From Flavobacterium sp. ZT3R18 (lineage in GTDB: Bacteria > Bacteroidota > Bacteroidia > Flavobacteriales > Flavobacteriaceae): a DNA stretch of 64,000 bases. Location of the stretch: positions 1 to 64,000 of the forward strand of contig NZ_VJZS01000011.1 of the NCBI RefSeq assembly GCF_007097385.1, in the 5' to 3' direction. The notes below the pieces were generated by a model that saw only the letters and a program-made list of their open reading frames with translations, had not been told where the DNA came from and did not search any database. Within the stretch, counting starts at the first letter, position 1, and every line of letters starts with the position of its first letter. The position numbers were made by a program, and so were the translations under genes. Positions 9,178 to 18,632 of this stretch are shown piece by piece.

Positions 9178-9204
9178 GAATTACCACAAATTAATCTGTG
9201 GTAA
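9178..9204 (-). terminator. Short hairpin after the dipeptide epimerase gene
   Basis: TTACCACA (9181-9188) pairs with TGTGGTAA (9197-9204), 13 bp after the epimerase stop codon. The T-tract on the minus strand is weak, so termination is only probable. Confidence 0.45.
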
Positions 9205-9216
9205 GTTTTGTTTTTG

Positions 9217-10233
9217 CTAGTAAGCTTTTAATGCAGCGCCAATTCCGTTGGCATCCGCATAGTGTATGATTCCGTCTTTTATGGTAACTCCAGTGGCGAT
9301 GTCTTCCGCTAATAATAAAGCGCCATCCATATCCACATAATCCAATTCGGGTAACAAATGTGCAATTGCTGATATACCCACAGAAGATTCCGTCATGCAG
9401 CCCACCATTGTTTTCATGCCCAAATGTTTAGCTTCGGCAATCATTCTTCGCGCAGGGGTAAGACCACCGCATTTTACCAGTTTGATGTTCACCCCATGAA
9501 AATGATGGTGACACTTGGCGACATCTTCTTCTACAATGCAGCTTTCGTCGGCAATAATAGGCAAGACAGAATGTTTAAAAACCTCTTTATGCGCCGCCCA
9601 TTGATCTGCTTTTATGGGTTGCTCAAGGAATTCGACCCCCAGTTTTTTTAAGGCAATGGCGTTATTAATCGTTTCGGTAACCGTCCAACCACAATTGGCA
9701 TCAATTCGAAATCGCGCATTGGTGTGCTTACGCAATTCGGTAACAATGGCAATGTCGTCTTTGGTTCCTAATTTAATTTTATAAATCGGCCACGGCATTT
9801 CTTTGAGTTTCAAAACCATTTTATCGATTTTGTCAATCCCTATCGTGTAATCGGTTTTGGGATTGTGCAACGGAGAATTCCCCCATAATTCATATAGTTT
9901 TTTGCCTTTTTTCTTGGCATACAAATCATTGTAAGCCATGTCTAAAGCGCATAATGAAAACATGTCATTTTTCAATAAAGCCGAAGAACTGTTCCGGAAA
10001 TCTTCTGGAGTTTCGTCATTATGAGCTTCTATAAACGGAATAATAGCTTCTAGATTTGCTCTCATCGTATCCACCGTAATATTATAATACGGATTGGAAG
10101 TCGCCTCTCCAAACCCAGAAAATCCCTCACTTTGCAATTCAACAATCAGCGTTGGTTGGATGTCGTGAGACTCTCTCGAAATCGTAAATGTGTGCTTTAG
10201 CTGTAGTTTAAAAGTACGAATAATGATTTTCAT
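9217..10233 (-). CDS. Dipeptide epimerase (L-Ala-D/L-Glu epimerase-like, enolase superfamily)
   Basis: A 338-residue enolase-superfamily enzyme of the muconate-lactonizing subgroup. The capping domain (1-125) is followed by a TIM barrel with the complete catalytic set: the KxK pair K152/K154 in YKIKLG, metal ligands D178 (RIDAN), E204 (FLEQP) and D229 (IADES), and the second-face KxxK K251/K254 in NIKLVKCGG. The late DMDG motif (301-304), followed by ALLLAED, is typical of dipeptide epimerases that act on peptidoglycan-derived L-Ala-D-Glu. Specificity for that dipeptide is inferred. Peptidoglycan recycling is the usual role in the cytoplasm. Confidence 0.85.
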   Translation of the reverse strand: MKIIIRTFKLQLKHTFTISRESHDIQPTLIVELQSEGFSGFGEATSNPYYNITVDTMRANLEAIIPFIEAHNDETPEDFRNSSSALLKNDMFSLCALDMAYNDLYAKKKGKKLYELWGNSPLHNPKTDYTIGIDKIDKMVLKLKEMPWPIYKIKLGTKDDIAIVTELRKHTNARFRIDANCGWTVTETINNAIALKKLGVEFLEQPIKADQWAAHKEVFKHSVLPIIADESCIVEEDVAKCHHHFHGVNIKLVKCGGLTPARRMIAEAKHLGMKTMVGCMTESSVGISAIAHLLPELDYVDMDGALLLAEDIATGVTIKDGIIHYADANGIGAALKAY

Positions 10234-10251
10234 GTGATTTGGTTGTTAGGG

Positions 10252-10406
10252 GAGTTTTTTTAAGAAAAGAGAAAATAGAGAAAAGAGTATAGAAAATAGA
10301 TTAAAGAAAAGAGAAAAAAGATTCAATATTTCGAAATTCACAATCTAAAAATCTATATTCTTTATTCTATTTTCTTTAATCTAAATTCTAAAATCTGCAA
10401 TCTAAA
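10252..10406. repeat. Purine/pyrimidine-biased imperfect inverted repeat
   Basis: A left half rich in GAAAAGAGAAAA and ATAGATTAAAGAAAA words faces a right half built of TTCTATTTTCTTTAATCT and repeated AATCTAAAAT words. The two halves can pair imperfectly over most of their length. It fills the space between the PH-domain gene and the epimerase gene. Confidence 0.4.
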
Positions 10407-10407
10407 A

Positions 10408-10785
10408 TTATTTCAATATATGTTGACTCAAGATTTGGTACACTTCATTAATGTTATTTCCGCCTTTACCAAATTGTTTAGAGATTGGAGCGTCTTCTCC
10501 TGTCAGCCAAATTTTCAATTCTGCATCCATGTCTAGGATGCCGGCGCTTTCCTTAGAGAATTTTTTAATAGACGAATAGGGAATCGAAAGATGATCAACC
10601 TTGCTTCCTACCAATTGTTTCTCGACCAAAATCAGTCTTTTATTGGTAAAAACAAACATATCCTTGATTACTTTGTACCCTTTCTCGATTCTTTCGCCTT
10701 CTATCAATAAAGGTTCAAATTCTTTTGAAAGATTTTCGGTATTTACTTCTGATGCGTTGCCCATAATGGCATTAAATAGTCCCAT
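10408..10785 (-). CDS. Small bacterial PH-domain protein
   Basis: 125 residues, without a signal peptide. GERIEKGYKVIKDMFVFTNKRLILVEKQ (written here as a region at about 30-57) and LSIPYSSIKKFSKESAG fit the bacterial pleckstrin-homology fold of the bPH_1/YvlB-type families: a strand, a TNKRLILV strand and a conserved S/YSSI..F segment. Function unknown. It starts 8 bp after the amidohydrolase at 10794 and so is the last gene of a three-gene minus-strand unit, which suggests co-expression but no clear role. Confidence 0.7.
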   Translation of the reverse strand: MGLFNAIMGNASEVNTENLSKEFEPLLIEGERIEKGYKVIKDMFVFTNKRLILVEKQLVGSKVDHLSIPYSSIKKFSKESAGILDMDAELKIWLTGEDAPISKQFGKGGNNINEVYQILSQHILK

Positions 10786-10793
10786 AATTGGTG

Positions 10794-12098
10794 TTATTTT
10801 TGATTGTATTTTTCTTTAAATTTTGTATTCAACTGACTTTGGTGAGTTTCTAAGTTGATTGATCTACCTTGTATGAACGCTTGAGTTAATTTATTGGTTC
10901 TCATATCCAATGCATCTCCTTCGGATATAAATAATGTTGCATCTTTTCCAATTTCCAAAGTTCCGCATAAATTGTCTATTCCCAAAATTTTTGCTGTATT
11001 GGATGTAATTAGTTGCAATGCTGTTTCTTTGTCTAAACCATAAGCTGCACACGTTCCTGCCAAAAAAGGTAAATTTCTGGTATTCATTCTTTCATGATCG
11101 CCACTATTTTCTAATCCAACCAAAATCCCTTTATCTGTTAATATTTTAGCCATTTTATAAGGTAAATCAATATCATTTTCGTTGCTTTCGGGCATATCAT
11201 GTACACGTCTTAATAGCACACCAATATTGTTTTTTTGGAGTAAATCCGAAGTTTTATAGGCGTTATATCCGCCTACGATAACCATTTTAGTGATTCTATT
11301 GTCTTTTGCTAATTGAATGGCGTCAATGATTTGTTTTTCTTCATTTGCATGAACAAATAAAGTCTGAGTGCCATCAAATAAACCTTTTGCAGCTTCTAAA
11401 ATTTGATTTTTTTCTTTGGGTGTATCTAAAGAATATGCTTTTGAATTTGATAAAAAAGAATTAATTTCTTCGATTTGATTTTTATATTCTTTGTTGGGTT
11501 CGCTAACTCCAGGTTCAAACCAACTACCGCTTTTTTTGTAACTAGAAGGAAATTCTAGATGTATTCCATCATTTTCTTTTAGTAAGGCGTCTTTCCAACT
11601 CCAAGCATCTAGTTGAACAATAGATGATGTACCAGAAATTCGACCACCACGAGGTGTGATTTGTGCGATTAATATACCGTTAGGACGAACCGTTTCTATC
11701 ACTTTAGATTCGGTATTGTAAGCTATAATACTACGAATATGCGGATTGAATACGCCTATTTCATCATCATCATTAGACGATTTTACGGCATCAATTTCTA
11801 CTAATCCTAAAGTAGAATTAGGTGTTATAAAACCTGGATAAATGTGTTTTCCCGCAGCATCAATAGTGGTGTCAAATGCATTGTTTGCCAAGCGAATTGT
11901 TGTAGCATCGGCGACTAGAGTTAGTTTTCCGTCTTGAAATCCAATCGCACTGTTTTCTATTATTTTTCCATTGCCTAAGTGAGCGGTTGCATTTAGGATT
12001 AGAATTGATTTACTTTGTTTAGGTGCAGGAATTTGTTGGGCTTTTGTAGTTATTGAAACGAGTGCCAATAGTACAAATAGTATTTTTTTATGTTTCAT
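10794..12098 (-). CDS. Secreted amidohydrolase-like protein lacking the first metal motif
   Basis: 434 residues with a signal peptide ending near TTKAQQ. The amidohydrolase frame is clear: an N-terminal beta-sandwich (ILILNATAHLGNGKIIENSAI), the usual K.IYPGFI entry to the barrel, and a C-terminal return to the sandwich with GKDATLFISEGDALD. However, the HxH metal motif expected after PGFI is replaced by TPNSTLG, so catalysis of the normal binuclear kind is unlikely. It follows the 998-residue homologue by 12 bp and probably forms a periplasmic or surface partner of it. Possible roles are a non-catalytic subunit or a divergent hydrolase. Confidence 0.75.
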   Translation of the reverse strand: MKHKKILFVLLALVSITTKAQQIPAPKQSKSILILNATAHLGNGKIIENSAIGFQDGKLTLVADATTIRLANNAFDTTIDAAGKHIYPGFITPNSTLGLVEIDAVKSSNDDDEIGVFNPHIRSIIAYNTESKVIETVRPNGILIAQITPRGGRISGTSSIVQLDAWSWKDALLKENDGIHLEFPSSYKKSGSWFEPGVSEPNKEYKNQIEEINSFLSNSKAYSLDTPKEKNQILEAAKGLFDGTQTLFVHANEEKQIIDAIQLAKDNRITKMVIVGGYNAYKTSDLLQKNNIGVLLRRVHDMPESNENDIDLPYKMAKILTDKGILVGLENSGDHERMNTRNLPFLAGTCAAYGLDKETALQLITSNTAKILGIDNLCGTLEIGKDATLFISEGDALDMRTNKLTQAFIQGRSINLETHQSQLNTKFKEKYNQK

Positions 12099-12110
12099 TT
12101 TCTGTTTTTT

Positions 12111-15107
12111 TTATTGTTCTAAAGTGTCACAATGGTATTCTTTTTTATCAGTCTTTTTGGGTTCTTGTGTGTTCATCCCTTTGTTTTTCTCTAACGATAA
12201 TTGGGCAATTAATTCACTTTTCTCGTTTTTAATTGCGATACGTTGTGCTTCGTCTTTTTGTAAATCATAATAGACAACTCCTTCAATAATTGTTTTTTCA
12301 GCTTTGGCATATATTGAAAGCGGATTGTTATTCCATAGTACGACATCGGCATCTTTGCCTACTTTGATACTTCCAATTTTATCATCCAAGTGCAATAATT
12401 TAGCAGGATTCAAAGTCACAAATTTCCAAGCTTCTTCCTCTGAGATATTCCCATATTTTACGGCTTTGGCAGCTTCTTGGTTCAATCGTCTTGACATTTC
12501 AGCATCATCAGAGTTGTAGGCTACAATTACTCCTTGATTGTGAAGAATCGGTCCATTATAAGGGATGGCATCGTTTACTTCAAATTTATAAGCCCACCAG
12601 TCTGCAAAAGTAGAAGCTCCTACACCGTGTTCTTTCATTTTATCGGCTACTTTATAACCTTCTAATATATGGGTAAAGGTGTTTATTCTAAAATCAAATT
12701 TTTCGGCAACCTGCATCATCATCAAAATCTCGGATTGAATATAGGAATGACAGGTTATAAAACGTTCTTTGTTTAGAATCTCGACTAGGGTCTGCATTTC
12801 TAAGTCAACTCTAGGCGCTTTAGTTTTGTCTTTTTTAGACGTTGAATTGTATTTCTCCCAAGAATTTTTATACTCTTTAGCTCTTTGAAAATAATCTGTA
12901 AATACTTGTTCTACACCCATTCTGGTTTGAGGAAATCGAGTTGGATTATCAATACCCCAGTTTGCTTGTTTTACGTTTTCTCCTAATGCAAATTTGATAA
13001 ATTTGGGTTGATCCTTGTAGAGCATTTCATCTGGAGATAGCCCCCATTTCCATTTTACAATAGCCGAGCGACCTCCAATAGGATTTGCAGAACCGTGCAA
13101 TAATTGAGAAGTGGTAACTCCACCAGCCAAATCTCTGTAAATATTAATGTCTTCGGAGTTTACTACATCTTGTATTGTTACTTCTGCAGTACTGTTTTGG
13201 CCAGCTTCATTTACACCCGAAGAAATGGCTATATGCGAATGTTCGTCTATAATTCCAGAGGTCAAATGCTTGCCTTTTGCGTCTATTACTGTTGCCGAAG
13301 CATCGGATAAGTTTTTGCCAATAGCAGCTATTTTTCCATTTTTGATTAATACATCCGTTTCTTCAAGAATCCCCTCTTTTTCATTAGTCCAAACGGTGGT
13401 GTTTTTGAATAGTAAAGTTTGTTGAGTTAGTTTTTGTGCATTCCCAAATCCTATGTTGGGATATGTAACGGGAATAATACGATTGAGTTTCTCTACTTTT
13501 GCAGAATCTTTTTTAACTACAAATGGAGCAGTTTTTGTGGCAGACCAGATACTTTCGTTTCCATTTGCCAAGATTGCTTTTCCAGAGATTACACTAGTAT
13601 TGTCAATAAAACCAGTTAATCGGGTAAAATTAGGATTGATAGTATCTTTCGATTTTACTAACGCAGTTATCCAATTGTTTGCTAGTGTGAGTTTCGAATT
13701 TACTTTCTTCTCATCAATAGTTGTGATTTCAGATTTTGGGTCAGCTAATTCGCCGGTAATCTTTAGTTTGTATTTTTCATTGGCAATGGTTAAATCATAA
13801 TTTCCACGAATATCATTAGGTACAATTTCGCTTATAATAAATTTTGTACCCTGTACCCAATTTTCATGAACAATAGTTTTTTCATCAAATAATTCTCCTG
13901 AGGTTATAATGAAATTAGCCTGACTTCCATTTTTTAAACTGCCTATTTCATCGCTTTTTCCTAATAATGAGGCAGGAATAGTGGTTAGGGATTCTAATGC
14001 TTTTGTTTTATCAAAACCATACTTTATAGCTTTCAATAAGTTGGGTCTAAAATCTTCGGTCTTTTTTAATTTGTCGGTGGTCAAAGCAAATACAATGCTG
14101 TTATCCGACAATACTTTTAGGTTCGTGGGTGCTTGATTCCAAAAACGGAAATCGCTTAAATCCATTTGATTCGCTAAGTAAGGACTGGATACATCATAAG
14201 CTTCAGGAAAGTTAATAGGAATAATAAATTTCGAATCAGTTTTCTTGATTTCGTCAATTCTTTCAAACTCATTTCCAGATCCTTTCAGAATATAATTTAT
14301 ACCAAACTCTTTCGCTATTTTGGCGGCACGAAGACTGTTGAGTTTGTCTCCCGAATCAAAAATCTGAATCAGTTTTTGATTCTCAATCATAGCTTCGAGG
14401 GATAAATCGGTAGTAGTCGAATTTCCGTTTTTATACCAGTTCATATCCAGATACATCTGACGTAATAGCGCCATGCTTCCCATTAATGAAGTAGGGTAGG
14501 CCTGAGTTGTCAAAGCGCTTTTGGTAAAAGAAAGTTGATTGCTTATTTTGTTAGACACCACACGTGTGCTAGTTACAGTAGTATTCAAAGCGATTAAAGT
14601 TCCTGTTCCTTGAGCAATTCCATCAGGTACATGGGTAAGCACTACTCCAAAACCTGCTTTTAGTAATTCTTCGGCTTTGGTTGTATCGTATTTAAAAACG
14701 GTATAAGCATTTGTCTCAGAGCGAATACTTTCATTCCAATAATACCCCACTCTTTTGGTATTATACAAAGGCCCTTCATCAAAATTTGAATTGTTTTTGG
14801 GTTTTTCAATACCAAAACTAGTGTAGATATCTATAAAGGAAGGATAAATAAATTTTCCCTTAAGATCAATAATAGTTGCATTTTTTGGGACAATAATAGT
14901 ATTTCCTGTTGCGGTAACTTTACCATTTTGAATTAGGAGTGTCCCTTTTTCAATGATTTGGGTAGGGGAAATGTAAATTTTTGCATTTGTAAAAGCCGTG
15001 TAGTTGTTGTTTTTATTCTGTACGCTTTCACTGTTTGGAAAATAATCCTGAGCTTGAATTTTAGGTATAAATATACTTAAAAATAGTAATAATAAGGTTT
15101 TTCTCAT
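12111..15107 (-). CDS. Secreted two-domain amidohydrolase
   Basis: 998 residues with a signal peptide (1-19, ending IQAQD). Two amidohydrolase modules are joined. The first (about 35-440) has the entry KFIYPSFIDIYTSFG but no HxH, so it looks inactive. The second (about 560-970) is complete: GIIDEHSHIA gives the HxH pair, CHSYIQ and FTHILEGY give further histidines, and NSDDAEMSR gives the catalytic aspartate. The closing strands GSIKVGKDADVVLW are typical of imidazolonepropionase/prolidase-like enzymes. Substrate unknown; a periplasmic peptide or cyclic amide hydrolase is plausible. It is the first gene of a three-gene minus-strand unit. Confidence 0.82.
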   Translation of the reverse strand: MRKTLLLLFLSIFIPKIQAQDYFPNSESVQNKNNNYTAFTNAKIYISPTQIIEKGTLLIQNGKVTATGNTIIVPKNATIIDLKGKFIYPSFIDIYTSFGIEKPKNNSNFDEGPLYNTKRVGYYWNESIRSETNAYTVFKYDTTKAEELLKAGFGVVLTHVPDGIAQGTGTLIALNTTVTSTRVVSNKISNQLSFTKSALTTQAYPTSLMGSMALLRQMYLDMNWYKNGNSTTTDLSLEAMIENQKLIQIFDSGDKLNSLRAAKIAKEFGINYILKGSGNEFERIDEIKKTDSKFIIPINFPEAYDVSSPYLANQMDLSDFRFWNQAPTNLKVLSDNSIVFALTTDKLKKTEDFRPNLLKAIKYGFDKTKALESLTTIPASLLGKSDEIGSLKNGSQANFIITSGELFDEKTIVHENWVQGTKFIISEIVPNDIRGNYDLTIANEKYKLKITGELADPKSEITTIDEKKVNSKLTLANNWITALVKSKDTINPNFTRLTGFIDNTSVISGKAILANGNESIWSATKTAPFVVKKDSAKVEKLNRIIPVTYPNIGFGNAQKLTQQTLLFKNTTVWTNEKEGILEETDVLIKNGKIAAIGKNLSDASATVIDAKGKHLTSGIIDEHSHIAISSGVNEAGQNSTAEVTIQDVVNSEDINIYRDLAGGVTTSQLLHGSANPIGGRSAIVKWKWGLSPDEMLYKDQPKFIKFALGENVKQANWGIDNPTRFPQTRMGVEQVFTDYFQRAKEYKNSWEKYNSTSKKDKTKAPRVDLEMQTLVEILNKERFITCHSYIQSEILMMMQVAEKFDFRINTFTHILEGYKVADKMKEHGVGASTFADWWAYKFEVNDAIPYNGPILHNQGVIVAYNSDDAEMSRRLNQEAAKAVKYGNISEEEAWKFVTLNPAKLLHLDDKIGSIKVGKDADVVLWNNNPLSIYAKAEKTIIEGVVYYDLQKDEAQRIAIKNEKSELIAQLSLEKNKGMNTQEPKKTDKKEYHCDTLEQ

Positions 15108-15434
15108 TTTTGTTTTGTTTCGAAAAACTAAATTATGATATTTAACTCATTAATCTTATAATTTATTTGAAATAAATGGTATTTATTTTACTCCCGAGGT
15201 CTATAAAGATTATGGACAGAAATTTGTGTTAATGTTGATTGCATATAAGTTTAAAATAAGGGCTTCAATAGTTTTTGTTGCACTTTTGAGTTTTTAGGAC
15301 AAACCGGTGAGTTCGGTATTTATTTTTTTATTTTATTGTTAGAAATTTTTAATATATCTATATTGATGTAAAATAAATACGAAGTGTATTCAAATGAAAA
15401 ATAATATGATAATCTAAAAGGGTATAATCAGTCC
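15108..15434. other. AT-rich intergenic region, nothing further recognised
   Basis: 327 bp between two minus-strand genes. It must contain the promoter of the amidohydrolase unit, but no clear TTG/TAnnTTTG pair, repeat or open frame could be supported. Confidence 0.5.
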
Positions 15435-16301
15435 TCAATTTCCCTTTTTATTTTCAGCCATATATTTTAAATACCCAACAATTTCTTGTGATTGTTGCTT
15501 TGTGATTCCTAATGTTGGCATTTTTACTTTGTTTCTAAAGGAAGCTGGATTGACAATATAATTGACCAATTCGGTTTCTACCCAATATTCCGTTACGCTT
15601 TTCGGATAGTTGAGTTCGGGACCCATTTCGCCACCAATTCCGTTTATGGCGTGACAAGTAATGCATTGATTTTGAAATAAAGTATAACCCGCAACTCTTG
15701 ATGGATCCTTGGGATACAAAGCTGTTTTTGATTTGTCAATGGGTTCTATGTGAATTTTCATTAAGTTATAGGGCCATTTATAACGATCATCTTTTGTAGA
15801 AGCATCCGTATAAACCAGATAAAAGGGAGCTGCATCCATTTTGTTTCCGTTTTTTGAGATTGGTTCCCAATCGGCTCCTTTTGCACCCACATCTTTAAAA
15901 GCTAAATAGGGTTTTGAAGCTAAAAATAATGCTAAAGGCATTTCGGGTTTGTAGCCATCCCGGCATTCGAAAACAATTTTTGTGCTATTAGCGTCGATTT
16001 TTCTTAAATCTATTTCGTTTGCAATAAGTGTCAAAGCATTAACTGCCTTGTATTTCTTTGTTTTGTGATAAACAGGATCGTTTACAATAGTTACTATAGT
16101 GTCTTTTCTAAGTTTTTTCTTTGTTTTTAAATCCAATAAATCAATATGATATTCAGGTTGACTCACTGTTTGCTCAATTGTAGCAGCTTTGGGTGGAGAA
16201 GCATTTGATGGGTTCAATTTCTGTTCCTTTTTTTGATTGCAAGAAATGAAACTGCAAATTAATAGGAAGTATATAAATAGATTGCTTTTAGTTGATTTCA
16301 T
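15435..16301 (-). CDS. Lipoprotein c-type cytochrome
   Basis: 288 residues. A lipobox (SFISC, cysteine at about 21) follows a hydrophobic leader, so the protein is probably anchored in the outer membrane or facing the periplasm. Residues 50-190 form a domain with FECRDGYKPEMPLALFLASKP and DAAPFYLVYTD, resembling the molybdopterin-oxidoreductase-like domain found fused to cytochromes; no cofactor residues can be confirmed. The C-terminal 80 residues are a class I cytochrome c with CITCH (213-217) and the axial methionine in KMPTLG (about 261). It probably passes electrons in a respiratory or oxidative pathway. Monocistronic. Confidence 0.8.
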   Translation of the reverse strand: MKSTKSNLFIYFLLICSFISCNQKKEQKLNPSNASPPKAATIEQTVSQPEYHIDLLDLKTKKKLRKDTIVTIVNDPVYHKTKKYKAVNALTLIANEIDLRKIDANSTKIVFECRDGYKPEMPLALFLASKPYLAFKDVGAKGADWEPISKNGNKMDAAPFYLVYTDASTKDDRYKWPYNLMKIHIEPIDKSKTALYPKDPSRVAGYTLFQNQCITCHAINGIGGEMGPELNYPKSVTEYWVETELVNYIVNPASFRNKVKMPTLGITKQQSQEIVGYLKYMAENKKGN

Positions 16302-16601
16302 GTTTGATGTGTTAGGAAGTTGGTTATAAAGATAAACAAAGTAGGGAACGATTTAGGTTTGATTTTGTACGAAGGAGTTAAATAATAATAGCTATAAAGA
16401 TACAGGGTACTAAGAAGTTTTTAGTTTTCAGTCGCAGTTTTCAGACCAGTCTGTAAACATTGAAACTCGCATTCTTAATAATATTTCTAAAAAAAAATGT
16501 ATGTATTATAGTGTGGGCAGAAATACTTGTGTAGCCGAAATGAGAATCACAAATAATTTTCATTTCAAATTTAAATTGTAATTTTGTTAAAATTATTAGA
16601 A
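16302..16601. promoter_or_regulatory. Divergent intergenic region with TAnnTTTG box
   Basis: 300 bp between divergent genes. TAATTTTG at 16579-16586 matches the Bacteroidota -7 consensus 15 bp before the ATG at 16602; no TTG at the expected -33 position is evident. A partial copy of the CAGTTTTCAG repeat lies at 16428-16444. Confidence 0.4.
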
Positions 16602-17438
16602 ATGAAAGCAAAATATATAAATCCATTTACAGATTTCGGATTTAAAAAAATATTTGGAGAAGAAGCAAGCAAACCTTTATTGCTTGATTTTTTGAATGCT
16701 ATTTTGCCTAAAAACGACAAAATAGCAGTACTTTCTTTTAAAAATAACGAGCAACTCGGACAAACTGAATTTGATCGAAAAGCAATTTATGATATTTATT
16801 GCGAAAATGAAAAAGGCGAAAAATTTATCGTAGAATTACAAAAGGCAAAGCAAAATTATTTCAAAGAAGGAACTATTTATTATGCGACTTTTCCAATTCA
16901 AGAACAGGCCGAAAGAGGAGAATGGAACTACAATTTGAAAGCCGTCTATTGCATTGGAATTCTTGATTTTACCTTTGATGATTACGAAAGCGAACCCGAA
17001 AAAAGCGAAGTAATTCACACTATAAAACTTAAAAATCAAAACGAAAAAACGTTTTATGATAAGTTGACATACATTTATCTTGAAATGCCTAATTTTAAGA
17101 AAAACGAAGCCGATTTAAAAACTAGAATCGAAAAATGGTTGTATTTCATAAAACATTTGGAAGATTTTCAAACTATTCCAAGCATTTTTAATGACGAAGT
17201 TTTTTCTAAAGCGTTTGAAAAAGCAGAAATTGCAAAATATGGAGCAATTGAACTGGATAACTACGAAAACAGTTTAAAATCTTATCGCGATTTGAAAGGC
17301 GTAATAGACACGGCTTTTGACGAAGGGAAATTAGAAGGAAAATTAGAAATTGCAAAATCACTAAAATTACTCGGAATAGAAATTAATGTTATTTCTAAAT
17401 CAACAGGATTGACTAATGAAGAGATTGAAAAGTTATAA
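16602..17438 (+). CDS. Rpn-family recombination-promoting nuclease / putative transposase (PD-(D/E)XK)
   Basis: 278 residues starting MKAKYINPFTDFGFKKIFGEE, the opening block of the Rpn/PDDEXK_2 family. The nuclease core is visible as D51-59 region DRKAIYDIYCENEKGEKFIVELQ: an aspartate, then the ExQ half of a PD-(D/E)XK site. The C-terminal part is charged and helical and ends with a short recombinase-like helix-turn-helix (LGIEINVISKSTGLTNEEIEKL). Family members nick or degrade DNA and promote RecA-independent recombination. The ATG at 16602 is preferred over the upstream TTG at 16584. It is monocistronic, and its nearness to the prophage edge is noted without a claimed link. Confidence 0.82.
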   Translation: MKAKYINPFTDFGFKKIFGEEASKPLLLDFLNAILPKNDKIAVLSFKNNEQLGQTEFDRKAIYDIYCENEKGEKFIVELQKAKQNYFKEGTIYYATFPIQEQAERGEWNYNLKAVYCIGILDFTFDDYESEPEKSEVIHTIKLKNQNEKTFYDKLTYIYLEMPNFKKNEADLKTRIEKWLYFIKHLEDFQTIPSIFNDEVFSKAFEKAEIAKYGAIELDNYENSLKSYRDLKGVIDTAFDEGKLEGKLEIAKSLKLLGIEINVISKSTGLTNEEIEKL

Positions 17439-17604
17439 ATACTCGTACTTCTGTCAACCGCTGTTTGGCAACATGGCGGTTTAGACTTCCTTAATCCACT
17501 ATATCGCCAAGCTATAAAACGTTTTAAAATTGGCACCTTTATTTAGAATGTAAACTGAAAATTAACTTAACGTTTGTGGTACTGAGTTTGTTAATAGTAA
17601 GAAT

Positions 17605-17621
17605 TTGATTAATTATTTTTG
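17605..17621 (+). promoter_or_regulatory. Putative comM promoter box (TAnnTTTG)
   Basis: TATTTTTG at 17614-17621 matches the Bacteroidota -7 consensus, 45 bp before the comM ATG. A TTG at 17588-17590 is 23 bp upstream, a longer spacing than usual, so the assignment is tentative. Confidence 0.35.
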
Positions 17622-17665
17622 CTTGGTATTGAAAAAGGAATTACATTTAGATAAAACTATTTTAT

Positions 17666-18331
17666 ATGCTAATCAAAGTTTACGGAAGTGCTGTTTTTGG
17701 AGTTGAAGCCACAACTATTACGGTTGAAGTCAATATGGATAAAGGAATTGGCTATCATTTGGTAGGTTTACCAGACAACGCCATCAAAGAAAGTAGTTAT
17801 CGGATTGCGGCAGCACTTAAGAATAATGGGTATGCCATGCCGGGAAAAAAAATCACGATCAATATGGCTCCAGCCGATTTGCGCAAAGAAGGTTCCGCCT
17901 ATGATTTGACTTTGGCCATTGGTATTCTGGTTGCTTCTGCACAAATAAAAGCGACTGAAGTGGACAAATACATTATCATGGGAGAATTGTCTCTCGATGG
18001 TAGTTTGCAGCCCATACGTGGCGCTTTGCCCATTGCTATAAAAGCCAAAGAAGAAGGTTTTAAAGGTTTCTTTCTTCCCATTCAAAACGTAAAAGAAGCG
18101 GCAATTGTGGCTGGACTGGATGTCTACGGTGTTTCTAATGTTCAGGAAGTGATTGATTTCTTGGAAGGAAAAGGAACGCTGGAACCCACTACTATCGATA
18201 CCAGAGCCGAGTTTTATAAAACATTAGATTTTCCTGAATTTGATTTCTCGGATGTGAAAGGGCAAGAGAGTATTAAACGTTGCATGGAAATTGCAGCTGC
18301 CGGTGGACATAATATTATAAAAATGTGGTAA
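17666..18331 (+). pseudogene. comM: comM/yifB (Mg-chelatase-like AAA ATPase), truncated by insertion
   Basis: The N-terminal ChlI-like domain is intact: SAVFGVEATTITVEV, HLVGLPDNAIKESSYRI, ITINMAPADLRKEGSAYDL and the DVKGQESIKRCMEIAAAGGHNII block. Intact family members are about 500 residues and continue straight into a Walker A loop (IGPPGSGKT-like). Here the frame ends after residue 218 with the foreign codons KMW and a stop, so the ATPase core and C-terminal domain are missing. ComM is a helicase that aids branch migration during natural transformation. Loss should impair long-tract recombination if no second copy exists. The 3' part is not found anywhere else in the window. The break is the left boundary of the inserted DNA. 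Confidence 0.85.
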
Positions 18332-18350
18332 AGAAATACCATTTTTATTT
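18319..18350 (+). terminator. Hairpin directly at the comM break
   Basis: TGGTA and TACCA with flanking A and T runs form a small hairpin (about 18320-18348) right after the last native comM codon, followed by a T-rich stretch. It may end comM transcription at the junction. Confidence 0.35.
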
Positions 18351-18443
18351 CATTCAATATCAACTAGTTACACTTCCAAGGATAAATAACTTCAAAATTA
18401 TTTGAAAATATTTAAATTCTTTGTCTAATTTAATGAAAAAAAT

Positions 18444-18632
18444 ATGAAACTATCTGAATTATCGTTAACCGATTTGTACCAGTTAAAGACGTACATCAAA
18501 AAGCAAATGAAACAGTATAAGATGTTAGAAGAGTATGAAAGATTGAGTGATACCAATTATCTTTTATTGGATTCAAAATTAATCAAGATTGAAAATGCTA
18601 TTGAAGCATTTGAAGAAAAAATAATTTATTAA
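18444..18632 (+). CDS. Small helical protein of unknown function
   Basis: 62 residues, highly charged and predicted helical throughout (MKLSELSLTDLYQLKTYIKK). No signal peptide, membrane segment or recognised motif. It lies between the comM break and the TssD-effector gene, on the same strand, 114 bp ahead. A role as chaperone or adaptor of the effector is possible only by position. I do not recognise it. Confidence 0.55.
   Translation: MKLSELSLTDLYQLKTYIKKQMKQYKMLEEYERLSDTNYLLLDSKLIKIENAIEAFEEKIIY

Noticed and set aside
16441-16626. Short minus-strand frame before the Rpn gene
   Set aside because: Overlaps the start of the Rpn gene and a promoter region; composition not coding-like.
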